A stretch of DNA of 64,000 nt from Mucilaginibacter gossypii (GTDB lineage: Bacteria; Bacteroidota; Bacteroidia; Sphingobacteriales; Sphingobacteriaceae). A program made the translations under genes and the position numbers. Position 1 is the stretch's first letter; every line of letters begins with the position of its first letter. A model generated the notes under the pieces. That model was not told the DNA's origin. It was given only the letters and a program-made list of their open reading frames with translations, and made no database searches. Shown here in pieces: positions 1-8,837 of the stretch. The stretch is taken from NCBI RefSeq assembly GCF_900100945.1, contig NZ_FNCG01000002.1, positions 1 through 64,000 on the forward strand, written 5' to 3'.

Positions 1-71
1 GTTCACATTTAAATATAACAATAGAGGCAATAACCAGGTGTTTAACTTTTTAATTAACAAAATGGCTACTG

Positions 72-217
72 CCTCTTGATGGGCTATTACTCTCTCAAGA
101 GGGGAGCTTTGGAAACCTCAGGACCCTCTCCGAGAGACCCTGAGGGGACGAAAAATGAATGGAATGTAAGCGTGGACGCTTACTTCGGTTATAGTTCAAG
201 GGAAGGACGCTTGAACT
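72..217. repeat. Cluster of stem-loops upstream of the hydrolase operon
   Basis: Four short inverted repeats follow each other: arms at 72-79/95-102 (8 bp), 116-122/139-145, 166-173/176-183 (8 bp, two-base loop) and 193-200/210-217 (8 bp). No ORF of credible coding character lies in 1-415. The hairpins could act as mRNA stabilisers, terminators of an upstream gene outside the window, or simply be repeat debris. Their pairing is read directly from the sequence; the function is unknown. Confidence 0.6.
116..149. repeat. Palindromic repeat, copy 1 (related copy at 46701-46734)
   Basis: An imperfect palindrome whose 3' half, CGAGAGACCCTGAGGGGAC (131-149), is identical over 19 nt to 46716-46734. 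Both copies fold by pairing this half with an upstream CCTCAGG arm. This is an intergenic REP-like element present at least twice in the window. Confidence 0.7.
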
Positions 218-241
218 GGTGATATTTTAATTAAAAGAAAT

Positions 242-390
242 TGTCATTTCGATAAAGCAGAGGGGGTTGAGCGCAGGGGCGAAAGAGAAATCTTATACGG
301 CATCCAGATTTGTAATGGATGTTGTAAAGTAGGGCGTATAAGATTTCTCCTCACGCAACCGCACATTCCCAATTGTTCGTCGAAATGACA
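242..390. repeat. Long imperfect inverted repeat (about 149 bp)
   Basis: Outer arms TGTCATTTCGA (242-252) and TCGAAATGACA (380-390) are exact complements. Inner arms AGAAATCTTATACG (286-299) and CGTATAAGATTTCT (335-348) are also exact complements, and a central hairpin pairs 301-306 with 316-321. The element ends 25 bp before the first gene. Such hairpin elements are common between genes in Sphingobacteriales, and a MITE or REP-type origin is inferred. No promoter motif of the Bacteroidota type is obvious between it and the start at 416, so transcription of the operon may begin further upstream. Confidence 0.75.
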
Positions 391-415
391 GCCGGTTTTT
401 GATTTTTACTATATT

Positions 416-1801
416 ATGCTTAAAAAATCTATCATACTAATTGCCATAGCCTGTTTGTTCTTCGCATTTAAAAGCAATGAAACAACCATTCCGCGTTTAA
501 GCATATCTACCAACCACCGCTATTTCATGGCCGGGCATAAGCCATTTTTTTGGCTGGGTGATACCGGCTGGTTACTGTTCTCTAAGCTGAAAAGGGAAGA
601 GGCCGAGCAATACCTTGATGTCCGCAGCAAACAGGGTTTTAATGTGATTCAGGTAATGGTAGTGCACAGCATTAAAGAAACCAACGCCTACGGCGATTCA
701 GCCTTAAGTAATAAAAATATCGCGTTACCAAAAACAACTCCCGGCAATACCTTTGGCAAAGGAAACGAATATGATTATTGGGACCATATTGATTGGATCA
801 TCACCAAAGCCGCCGAAAAAGGTTTATACGTAGCCCTGGTGCCGGTTTGGGGATCTGTTGTAAAAGAGAGTCATATCGGTGCGGAAAAGGCAAAAATTTA
901 CGCTGAGTTTTTAGCCAAAAGATACCGCGACAGTCCAAATGTGATCTGGATGAATGGCGGCGACATAGCAGGTTCTGATTCGTTGAATACCTGGAAGGCT
1001 ATTGGTAATACTTTACATGATGTTGATGGCACACATCTGATAACTTACCATCCGCGCGGCCGCACACAATCATCAAAATGGTTTCATAATGAAAACTGGT
1101 TAAGCTTCAATTGCTTTCAATCCGGCCATCGTACTTATGCGCAGGATACTTCTAAAAAAGATTTAAGATACGGCGAAGATAACTGGCGTTATGTAGAAAC
1201 AGACTATAATCTATCACCCATAAAACCAACGCTTGATGCGGAGCCATCGTATGAAAAAATCCCTTACGGATTACACGATACCAAGCTACCCCGTTGGGCA
1301 GCTGCCGATGTGAGGCGTTACGGCTACTGGTCGGTTTTTGCTGGAGGTTGCGGATATACGTATGGCGATAATGACGTGATGCAAATGCATAAGCCCACCG
1401 ATAAAGACAGCGCTTATGGTTCCAAAGGATATTGGTATAATTCAATTAATGATCCGGGAGCAAAGCAGATGATTTATTTGAAAAAGCTGATGCTGTCACG
1501 CCCGTACCTTGATCGTGTACCTGATCAATCATTGATCGCCGGTAACAACGGCGTAAAGTACAACAGGCTGATCGCAACCCGCGGAAAAAGCTATGCTTTT
1601 GTTTATACCTATTCCGGCCGCGAGATCAATATCAACGCTGATAAACTGGAGGGCACGAAGCTGAAAGCATCATGGTTTAACCCGCGCAACGGGCAAACTA
1701 CGGCTATCGGAACCTTCGCGAAAGCTAAAACAATAAAATTTAAGCCACCCGGCAAAGTATCAAATGGTAACGACTGGGTGCTCATTATTGACGCGATATA
1801 A
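416..1801 (+). CDS. GH140-like apiosidase (DUF4038 family), exported
   Basis: Predicted exported glycosidase of the apiosidase-like (DUF4038) family. The family's characterised member, BT1012 of Bacteroides thetaiotaomicron (GH140), removes D-apiose side chains from RG-II. The protein has an N-terminal hydrophobic signal (residues 4-18), then the family hallmark F-x-W-L-G-D-T-G-W near residue 45 and a TIM-barrel. The segment MNGGD (Asp183) and the segment DAEPSYE (Glu276) fall where the catalytic acid/base and nucleophile are expected. The last ~90 residues resemble the small beta-domain usually found at the C terminus of this family. It starts at ATG 416 just after a long inverted repeat and ends 2 bp before the next gene, so it heads the visible part of the operon. 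Family assignment is firm; apiose specificity is inferred. Confidence 0.85.
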   Translation: MLKKSIILIAIACLFFAFKSNETTIPRLSISTNHRYFMAGHKPFFWLGDTGWLLFSKLKREEAEQYLDVRSKQGFNVIQVMVVHSIKETNAYGDSALSNKNIALPKTTPGNTFGKGNEYDYWDHIDWIITKAAEKGLYVALVPVWGSVVKESHIGAEKAKIYAEFLAKRYRDSPNVIWMNGGDIAGSDSLNTWKAIGNTLHDVDGTHLITYHPRGRTQSSKWFHNENWLSFNCFQSGHRTYAQDTSKKDLRYGEDNWRYVETDYNLSPIKPTLDAEPSYEKIPYGLHDTKLPRWAAADVRRYGYWSVFAGGCGYTYGDNDVMQMHKPTDKDSAYGSKGYWYNSINDPGAKQMIYLKKLMLSRPYLDRVPDQSLIAGNNGVKYNRLIATRGKSYAFVYTYSGREININADKLEGTKLKASWFNPRNGQTTAIGTFAKAKTIKFKPPGKVSNGNDWVLIIDAI

Positions 1802-1803
1802 CA

Positions 1804-2754
1804 GTGAACAAAGGAATTAAACATATCACTTTACTATTTGCCATTGCGCTGGTGTTTTCATGCAAGGCCGGTAAAAGCGTGTACCTTTTTACGTCGTTTC
1901 ACGAGCCGGCCAATGAAGGTTTGCGCTTTTTGTACAGTAATGATGCTTACCACTGGAATGCTATCGACCACATTTTCATTAAACCGGAAGTTGGCGATGC
2001 TAAGATCATGCGCGACCCATCCATAGTCCAGGGCCCCGACGGGGTTTACCATTTGGTGTGGACAACCGGCTGGAAAAACGACAAAGGCATAGGCTATGCC
2101 AGCTCGAGCGATCTGATCCATTGGTCGGCCGAAGAGCACATTGAGGTGATGGCTAATGAGCCCACCGCGGTGAATGCCTGGGCACCGGAGTTGTTTTATG
2201 ACGAGGATAACAAATATTTCATCATTGTTTGGGCTTCAACCGTACCATTCCGCTTCCCGAAAGGGCACGAGGATGAAAATAACAATCACCGACTGTATTA
2301 CACCACAACTAAAGATTTTAAAACTTTCAGCCCCTCACAGCTTTTCCTTGATCCGGGTTTTAGCGTAATTGATGCTGAGATCGTAAAGCGGGCCAAAAAT
2401 GATTATGCACTGGTGATGAAGGATAATACCCGGCCTAACCGTAATATCCTCGTGGCCTTTAGTAATAATCCTCTGGGGCCTTATAGCAATTATACTCCGC
2501 GATTTACCGAACCTTTCAGTGAAGGCCCCAGCATGACCAAAGCCGGTGATAACTGGCTGATTTATTATGATTCGTACCGTTTAAAAAGATATGGCGCCAT
2601 GCGTACAACCGACTTTAAAACTTTTACCGACCTGGCCGATAGCGTGAGCATACCGGTAGGGCACAAGCACGGCACCATATTTAAGGTTACCAAAAAACAG
2701 CTTGCGCAGCTTTTACAGGCAGCCGGGCAAACCAAAGCAGCTAAACATGAATAA
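1804..2754 (+). CDS. GH43-type five-bladed propeller glycosidase, lipoprotein
   Basis: A glycoside hydrolase family 43-like enzyme, probably an alpha-L-arabinofuranosidase or related exo-enzyme. It begins with GTG, 2 bp after the upstream stop. The N terminus is a lipoprotein signal ending ALVFSC, so the mature protein is probably tethered to the outer membrane. Family 43 signatures are visible: RDPS with the catalytic-base Asp, NAWAPE in the second blade, DAEIV for the pKa-modulating Asp, and EGPSM with the acid Glu. At 316 residues it is a single catalytic domain without accessory module. Its 3' end overlaps the next gene by 8 bp. RG-II loci of Bacteroides also encode GH43 arabinofuranosidases, which fits the context; the subfamily cannot be fixed by eye. 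Confidence 0.8.
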   Translation: MNKGIKHITLLFAIALVFSCKAGKSVYLFTSFHEPANEGLRFLYSNDAYHWNAIDHIFIKPEVGDAKIMRDPSIVQGPDGVYHLVWTTGWKNDKGIGYASSSDLIHWSAEEHIEVMANEPTAVNAWAPELFYDEDNKYFIIVWASTVPFRFPKGHEDENNNHRLYYTTTKDFKTFSPSQLFLDPGFSVIDAEIVKRAKNDYALVMKDNTRPNRNILVAFSNNPLGPYSNYTPRFTEPFSEGPSMTKAGDNWLIYYDSYRLKRYGAMRTTDFKTFTDLADSVSIPVGHKHGTIFKVTKKQLAQLLQAAGQTKAAKHE

Positions 2755-4582
2755 GTTCATCAGCATATTGTTTTTTATATCGATGGCCGGGATAGCCAGT
2801 GCACAGGATACCGTGCATTACAGCGGCAATACGGTGGTCAATGTCGATTATCATCACGGGCAGTTAAGCCCGGTGATAGGCGTGCACAGCAAGCAGATAT
2901 TCAGGGCTAACCGTGAACATCCGGAGCTTGCCGATGGGTTTGGTTTTACCTACAACCATGCGCCTATGCTGGCCTACTGGAACAATACTTTTTATGTAGA
3001 ATACCTGAGCGATAAGGTAGGCGAAAGCCTGCCGCCAGGCCAAACCCTGCTCATGACCTCGAAAGATGGTGACGCATGGTCAAAACCTACAGTAGTTTTT
3101 CCTAAATATAAAATACCTGATGGCACTACCAAAGAAGGACACCCAGGTATGGCGAAGGACCTGTATTCGGTAATGCACCAGCGTATGGGTTTTTATACTT
3201 CCAAATCAAAACGCTTACTGGTACTGGGCTTTTATGGGATTTGTTTGGATGGCCGTGATGATCCGAATGATGGCTTAGGTATTGGCCGTGTAGTGCGTGA
3301 AGTATTGCCAAACGGCGAATTCGGGCCGATTTATTTTATCCATTACAATCTAAAATGGAACGAAAATAATACCTCATTTCCTTTTTACAAAACCAGTAAG
3401 GATAAAGGTTTTGTACAGGCCTGCGATGAGCTGATGGCCAACCCACTGATGATGATGCAATGGGTGGAGGAAACCGACAGGAAAGATCCCTTAATTCCGC
3501 TGCATAAAGATTATAAAGCATTTAACTTTTATCACTTACCCGATGGCCGCGTGGTTGGCTTATGGAAATACGCGCTTACCGCTATCAGTACTGATAACGG
3601 CAAAACCTGGCCAGCAAATGCCGCCCGCGCGCCGCGTTTTGTAACCGCCAACGCCAAGATCTGGGGACAGCGCACATCCGACGGTAAATACGCTACGGTT
3701 TATAATCCTTCGGAGTTTCGCTGGCCGCTGGCTCTGTCAGTTAGTAAAGACGGATTGGATTATACTAATCTGTTGTTAGTTAACGGCGAGATCACCACCA
3801 TGCGTTATGGCGGCGCTTATAAATCATACGGGCCACAATATACACGCGGCATTGAAGAGGGGAATGGCACCCCGCCCGATGGTAAGCTTTGGGTTACTTA
3901 CAGCATGAACAAGGAGGATATCTGGGTATCGTCCATCCCGGTGCCGGTTACCGAAAAAGCGGATGCGCATGCCAATGAGGTCTTTAACGAACTGCCAGTT
4001 GGTAAGGAATTGGAAAAATGGAATACTTACAGCCCGCAATGGGCTCCTGCCGCTATCGACAAGTCACCTGATGGCGAACGAGCCCTAACCCTAAAAGACA
4101 GCGACCCATTTGATTTTGCCAAAGCAGAACGTGTTGTGCCTGTTTCTAAAAAATTAATGACCGATTTCACCATCACTGCAGGGCAAAACAATGCAGGTAT
4201 GCTGGATATTGAATTTCAGGATGAAAAAGGTATTGCTGCTATCAGGCTTACGCTTGATTCTGCCGGTCAGTTCAGGACCAAGGCCGGCTATCGCAACAAA
4301 AATTTCATGAAATATGAGGCCGGTACGCAATATCATATTGTGATAAAGCTAAATACTGATACCCGCTTTTACACCGTGAATGTTAACGGCAAAGATGTGC
4401 TTACAGGCCTGTTTTTTGCCCCGGTGCTAAGCGTAAACCGGATAGTGTTCCGTACCGGGGATATCAGAAGGTTCCCGGATGCTGATACGCCTACCGATCA
4501 GGATTTCGACCGGCCAAACGCCGGGGAAGCCGCGAAACAAGCTGTTTTCTATATCAAATCATTTAAAACAAGTAATTACTAA
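2747..4582 (+). CDS. Sialidase-fold beta-propeller protein with C-terminal LamG-like domain
   Basis: An exported protein of 611 residues from ATG 2747. I prefer this start over an upstream in-frame one at 2702 because it gives a clean signal peptide ending ASAQ and an 8-bp coupling overlap with the upstream stop. The first ~400 residues look like a sialidase-type propeller: Asp-box-like repeats TSKDGDAW, STDNGKTW and VSKDGLDY are spaced through it. The last ~190 residues (GKELEKWNTY to the end) resemble a laminin-G/jellyroll beta-sandwich. Databases usually call such proteins exo-alpha-sialidase, but sialic acid is unlikely here. In an RG-II-like locus, hydrolysis of Kdo or Dha, or an L-rhamnose-linked uronic acid lyase or hydrolase activity, are alternatives. 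The exact CAZy family is not recognised. Confidence 0.65.
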   Translation: MNKFISILFFISMAGIASAQDTVHYSGNTVVNVDYHHGQLSPVIGVHSKQIFRANREHPELADGFGFTYNHAPMLAYWNNTFYVEYLSDKVGESLPPGQTLLMTSKDGDAWSKPTVVFPKYKIPDGTTKEGHPGMAKDLYSVMHQRMGFYTSKSKRLLVLGFYGICLDGRDDPNDGLGIGRVVREVLPNGEFGPIYFIHYNLKWNENNTSFPFYKTSKDKGFVQACDELMANPLMMMQWVEETDRKDPLIPLHKDYKAFNFYHLPDGRVVGLWKYALTAISTDNGKTWPANAARAPRFVTANAKIWGQRTSDGKYATVYNPSEFRWPLALSVSKDGLDYTNLLLVNGEITTMRYGGAYKSYGPQYTRGIEEGNGTPPDGKLWVTYSMNKEDIWVSSIPVPVTEKADAHANEVFNELPVGKELEKWNTYSPQWAPAAIDKSPDGERALTLKDSDPFDFAKAERVVPVSKKLMTDFTITAGQNNAGMLDIEFQDEKGIAAIRLTLDSAGQFRTKAGYRNKNFMKYEAGTQYHIVIKLNTDTRFYTVNVNGKDVLTGLFFAPVLSVNRIVFRTGDIRRFPDADTPTDQDFDRPNAGEAAKQAVFYIKSFKTSNY

Positions 4583-6039
4583 TGCTACTGCGCCTGATAA
4601 AATATTGTTGGTTGACGATCTGCCTGCTTAGTTCTGGGATTGCCGGCGCGCAGGTTGTTTTGCCTAAAATATTGGGCAACAATATGGTATTGCAGCGTAA
4701 TGCACCTGTGCCTGTTTGGGGTACCGCATTGCCGGGTGAAAAGGTTACTGTAAAGTTTAATAGCCAAACAAAAACAACTATAGTCGATGCCTCAGGCAAA
4801 TGGATAGTAAAGCTTGATGCGATGCCCGCATCAGCCAAACCCGCAACGCTGACCATATCAGGAAAAAACACTATCCAACTGCAAAATATACTGGTTGGCG
4901 AGGTATGGCTTTGTTCGGGCCAATCAAACATGCAGTATGAAATGCGCAAGAATAGCAAAGTGAAAAAGCCGGATACCAGTACGACAAATTCGCCTGTTGA
5001 TGAGCTGGACCGCGCGCATAACCCACAGATCAGGATCTTCCTGGTTACGCAGAAAAATATGTTGAAGCCAGATTCTACCCATTCGGGATGGAGTGTGGCC
5101 GAAGATTCGGCTTTGAGGGCTTTTTCGGCGGCGGGGTATTTCTTCGCTAAAAACCTGCAGCATGATCTGAAAGTGCCGGTAGGTATTATTTCATCGGCAG
5201 TAAGCGGCAGCAGGATTGAGCCCTGGGTATCGCAGGAAGGTTTTGATGCCATCCCATATTTCAAGGCCAACAATATTAAGATTGATGGCGATCCAGGTAA
5301 GTTTTATGCCAAAATGATTGAGCCTGTCGCTCCGTTTGCGCTAAAAGGTTTTTTATGGTACCAGGGTGAAAGTGCCTGTTTTTTAGGCGAAACCATCAGC
5401 TATACTTACAAAATGGAAGCGCTGATCAATAACTGGCGTAAGCTTTGGGGCGATAAAACATTGCCGTTTTATTACGTGCAGATAGCGCCCTATTACTATA
5501 CCCATGGAAAAGGCCCTGTAACCTATACTCAGTTTACAGAGCCCGAATTGCGCGAGGCCCAGGCTGCAGCCCTGCAGATCCCGCATACAGGCATGATCAT
5601 CACTACCGATCTGAACGATGACCTTAAAAATATTCACCCGCCATTTAAATGGGAGGTAGGCAGGAGGCTTGAACTACAGGCGCTTGCCAATACCTACAAA
5701 CAACGGGTAGTTTTTTCGGGCCCCGTGTATAAAAACATGAAAATAAATGGCGACAAGATCATCCTTGAGTTTGATCACGTAGGTGCCGGCTTGGTAAGCC
5801 ATGACGGTAAACCACTTACTGATTTCACCATTGCCGGTGCCGACGGAAATTTTGTCGCGGCAAATGCAGCAATAAAAGGGAATACGGTTGAAGTATCGGC
5901 CGAATCGGTTGCTAAACCTGCAGCCGCACGTTTTGCCTGGTCAGAGGCTGCTCAACCTAATTTTTATAATAAAGATGGTTTGCCTGCTGTTCCCTTCCGC
6001 ACGGATAACCCGTTGAAATTTACTTTAACTGCTAACTGA
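4582..6039 (+). CDS. SGNH carbohydrate esterase (sialate O-acetylesterase-like)
   Basis: An exported acetyl esterase of the sialate O-acetylesterase (DUF303) type, expected to remove O-acetyl groups from oligosaccharides in the periplasm. A signal peptide covers about residues 1-23 (ending AGAQ). A beta-sandwich segment follows, then the nucleophile motif WLCSGQSNMQ with Ser115, and a late NIHPP segment whose His352 is the likely catalytic His. The start ATG overlaps the upstream stop (TAATG), which indicates translational coupling. RG-II carries acetyl esters on aceric acid and methylfucose, so a de-acetylating step before glycosidase action is a reasonable role. Despite the family name there is no sialic-acid pathway in the window. 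Confidence 0.85.
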   Translation: MLLRLIKYCWLTICLLSSGIAGAQVVLPKILGNNMVLQRNAPVPVWGTALPGEKVTVKFNSQTKTTIVDASGKWIVKLDAMPASAKPATLTISGKNTIQLQNILVGEVWLCSGQSNMQYEMRKNSKVKKPDTSTTNSPVDELDRAHNPQIRIFLVTQKNMLKPDSTHSGWSVAEDSALRAFSAAGYFFAKNLQHDLKVPVGIISSAVSGSRIEPWVSQEGFDAIPYFKANNIKIDGDPGKFYAKMIEPVAPFALKGFLWYQGESACFLGETISYTYKMEALINNWRKLWGDKTLPFYYVQIAPYYYTHGKGPVTYTQFTEPELREAQAAALQIPHTGMIITTDLNDDLKNIHPPFKWEVGRRLELQALANTYKQRVVFSGPVYKNMKINGDKIILEFDHVGAGLVSHDGKPLTDFTIAGADGNFVAANAAIKGNTVEVSAESVAKPAAARFAWSEAAQPNFYNKDGLPAVPFRTDNPLKFTLTAN

Positions 6040-6047
6040 ATATACTA

Positions 6048-8834
6048 ATGAGATCTGCCTGCTTTAAAATATGGATTGCTTTGCTGTTTGTCATCAACTG
6101 GTCGGTAAGCCATGCCCAGGAAACACAAAAGCTATTCCTGTCGGGTACAGGGAGCGACCATACTGTAAACTGGCAGTTTTATTGCACCGCGGGCAACAAT
6201 TCAGGCAAATGGACAACCATTCCGGTGCCGTCAAACTGGGAGTTTCAGGGTTTTGGTATGTACAATTACGGTCTTGCTAAGGATAGTTTAAGAGGCAAGG
6301 AGCAAGGGCTTTATAAATACGAGTTTAACATGCCGACATCATGGCAGGGCAAGGCTGTCAATATTGTTTTTGATGGCTCCATGACCGACACCGAGGTGAA
6401 GCTGAACGGCAAATCCGCCGGGGCAATTCACCAGGGATCATTTTACCGTTTCAAATATGATGTAAGCGCTTTGCTTAACTACGGCAAATCCAATCTGCTG
6501 GAAGTAACGGTATCTAAACACTCTGCCAATGCATCAGTAAACGCAGCCGAACGTAAAGGTGATTTCTGGATCTTCGGCGGCATTTTTAGGCCGGTGTTCT
6601 TGGAGGCTGCCCCTAAATCGCATATCAGCTATTTTGCTGTTGATGCCAAAGCTAACGGTAATTTAAAAGCACAATTGCGATTGGCATCTGTAAAAAGCGG
6701 CACGGTAACAGGGCAGGTGTATACCATGGCAGGGCAAAAGTTTGGTGTTCCTTTTTCCGTAAAAGTTAATGGAGGCGATACCGTTGCTAATATCAGCACG
6801 AATATTGTTTCACCAAAATTATGGTCGCCGGAGTTTCCTAACCTGTACAATGTGGTATTTACGCTGAATGAAAATGGTAAGCCCGTTCATATCGTAAAGC
6901 AACGCATCGGCTTCCGTACGGTTGAGCTGAGGGAACACGATGGCATTTATGTAAATAACGCTAAGATCAAATTTAAGGGCGTAAACCGTCATTCGTTTTG
7001 GCCAACTACGGGCAGGGCCTTAAATAAAAAAGTAAGTATCGGGGATGTTCAACTCATGAAAGATATGAACATGAACGCGGTGCGGATGTCGCACTACCCG
7101 CCCGATGATCATTTCCTGGACGTATGCGATTCATTAGGTCTTTTTGTACTGGACGAGCTTACCGGCTGGCACCACGCCTATGACGACGTGGTTGGTTCGA
7201 AATTAACTAAAGAAATGATCGAAAAAGATATCAATCATCCATCCATTGTGATCTGGGATAATGGTAACGAAGGTGGTTTTAATTTCAACCTCGATCATTG
7301 GTTTGATGAATTGGATATTCAAAAACGTCCCTTGATCCATCCCTGGGGCATCTTCCGCGGAACAAATACACAACACTATATTAATTATGACTACGGCACC
7401 AATACAGGTATCAACGGTCACGATATATTTTTCCCGACCGAGTTTTTACACGGCTTGTACGATGGCGGCGGCGGTGCTGGGCTGGATGATTTCTGGAAAC
7501 AGATGTGGCACACCCCGATTTCGGCAGGTGGTTTTATCTGGGATTTTGCTGATGAAGCTGTGGTTCGCACAGATAAAAACGGCGAGTTGGACAGCGATGG
7601 TGACCATGGCCCCGACGGCATTGTAGGCCCTTACCACGAAAAGGAAGGCAGCTATTATGCTATTAAAGAAATCTGGAGCCCGGTTTACCTCGAACCCCGC
7701 GAAATAACGCCCGCGTTCAACGGTACACTGCGTTTAGAGAATAGATATTCCTATACAAATCTTAAACAATGTACATTCAGCTATAAGCTGACAACGCTCA
7801 ATGGCACTGCTTCAACAAGTAAAACCGGTACTATAGCTTCGCCGGATGTTGAGCCCGGACAGTATGGGAACCTGCAGTTACAGTTGCCTAAAGACTGGCA
7901 AAATTATGATGTGCTATATGTTTCAGCTTTTGACGTAAATAAGCATGAGCTGTTTACCTGGAGTTTTCCGGTAAGTAACCATGATAAGATCACAAACCGA
8001 ATTATTACAAAAACAGGTGGAAGTAAAGCTGTAATTACCGAGACCGATTCGCTGTACAAAGTAAAAACCGGCAACGGGATCGAGCTGGCGTTTAACCGTA
8101 ATTCGGGCATATTGGTTAGTGTGAAAAATGCTAAAGGTGATATTCGTTTTAACAACGGGCCTGTTTTGATTGAAGGGCAAGATCAAACGGGTTTTGAAAA
8201 GCTCACCTATCATTATGAATTTGATAATCTGGTGGTTGAAGCAGTATTCCCGCCCAAAAAATCTGAACCGTTATTGAAGTGGACTATCTACCCATCGGGC
8301 TGGGTGCAGCTTGATGTTAAATACTGGCCAATAGGGGAGGATGCTACATTAATGGGCATTAATTTCTCCTTCCCCGAAAAAGATATTAAAGGCATTACCT
8401 ATATGGGTGATGGCCCTTACCGGGTGTGGAAAAACCGCATGAAAGGTACATCACTGGGCGTATGGGATAAAACCTACAATAATACTATAACCGGGCAGGG
8501 TAAAGTTGTTTACCCGGAATTTAAGGGCTATTACTCCAACCTGTACTGGATGAAACTGCAAACTACCGGGCAGCCGGTAACTATTGTATGCAATAGCCGG
8601 GATGTGTTTATGCGCCTGTTTACTCCGGCTAATCCCAAAAATGTATACAACACGGCCCCGGCTTTCCCATCGGGTGATATCTCGTTTATGCATGGCATAA
8701 CGCCGATAGGCACCAAATCACAAAAGCCTGAAAAACTGGGTCCGGGTGGACAAAAGAACCAATATTTTAATTACGACAGGAATATAGAAGACGCGCTTTC
8801 GCTGAACCTGTATTTCGACTTTTCGGGTAAATAA
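6048..8834 (+). CDS. GH2 family glycosidase, exported
   Basis: A 928-residue GH2 enzyme with a signal peptide (residues 1-23, ending SHAQ). Domain order: N-terminal sugar-binding jellyroll (about 40-190), immunoglobulin-like domain, TIM-barrel (about 300-560) and C-terminal beta-domains. The motif WDNGNEGG gives Glu408 as acid/base. PTEFLHG gives Glu465 as probable nucleophile, followed by GGFIWDFADE. GH2 members act as beta-galactosidase, beta-glucuronidase, beta-mannosidase, beta-galacturonidase or alpha-L-arabinopyranosidase; the substrate cannot be read from the sequence. In RG-II loci GH2 enzymes remove uronic acids and arabinopyranose. It is spaced 8 bp from the esterase before it and 3 bp from the rhamnosidase after it. 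Confidence 0.85.
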   Translation: MRSACFKIWIALLFVINWSVSHAQETQKLFLSGTGSDHTVNWQFYCTAGNNSGKWTTIPVPSNWEFQGFGMYNYGLAKDSLRGKEQGLYKYEFNMPTSWQGKAVNIVFDGSMTDTEVKLNGKSAGAIHQGSFYRFKYDVSALLNYGKSNLLEVTVSKHSANASVNAAERKGDFWIFGGIFRPVFLEAAPKSHISYFAVDAKANGNLKAQLRLASVKSGTVTGQVYTMAGQKFGVPFSVKVNGGDTVANISTNIVSPKLWSPEFPNLYNVVFTLNENGKPVHIVKQRIGFRTVELREHDGIYVNNAKIKFKGVNRHSFWPTTGRALNKKVSIGDVQLMKDMNMNAVRMSHYPPDDHFLDVCDSLGLFVLDELTGWHHAYDDVVGSKLTKEMIEKDINHPSIVIWDNGNEGGFNFNLDHWFDELDIQKRPLIHPWGIFRGTNTQHYINYDYGTNTGINGHDIFFPTEFLHGLYDGGGGAGLDDFWKQMWHTPISAGGFIWDFADEAVVRTDKNGELDSDGDHGPDGIVGPYHEKEGSYYAIKEIWSPVYLEPREITPAFNGTLRLENRYSYTNLKQCTFSYKLTTLNGTASTSKTGTIASPDVEPGQYGNLQLQLPKDWQNYDVLYVSAFDVNKHELFTWSFPVSNHDKITNRIITKTGGSKAVITETDSLYKVKTGNGIELAFNRNSGILVSVKNAKGDIRFNNGPVLIEGQDQTGFEKLTYHYEFDNLVVEAVFPPKKSEPLLKWTIYPSGWVQLDVKYWPIGEDATLMGINFSFPEKDIKGITYMGDGPYRVWKNRMKGTSLGVWDKTYNNTITGQGKVVYPEFKGYYSNLYWMKLQTTGQPVTIVCNSRDVFMRLFTPANPKNVYNTAPAFPSGDISFMHGITPIGTKSQKPEKLGPGGQKNQYFNYDRNIEDALSLNLYFDFSGK

Positions 8835-8837
8835 TTG

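Noticed and set aside
4563..5273. 236-codon minus-strand open frame
   Set aside because: It lies entirely opposite the SGNH esterase gene, lacks family resemblance and breaks the operon; it is a shadow frame.
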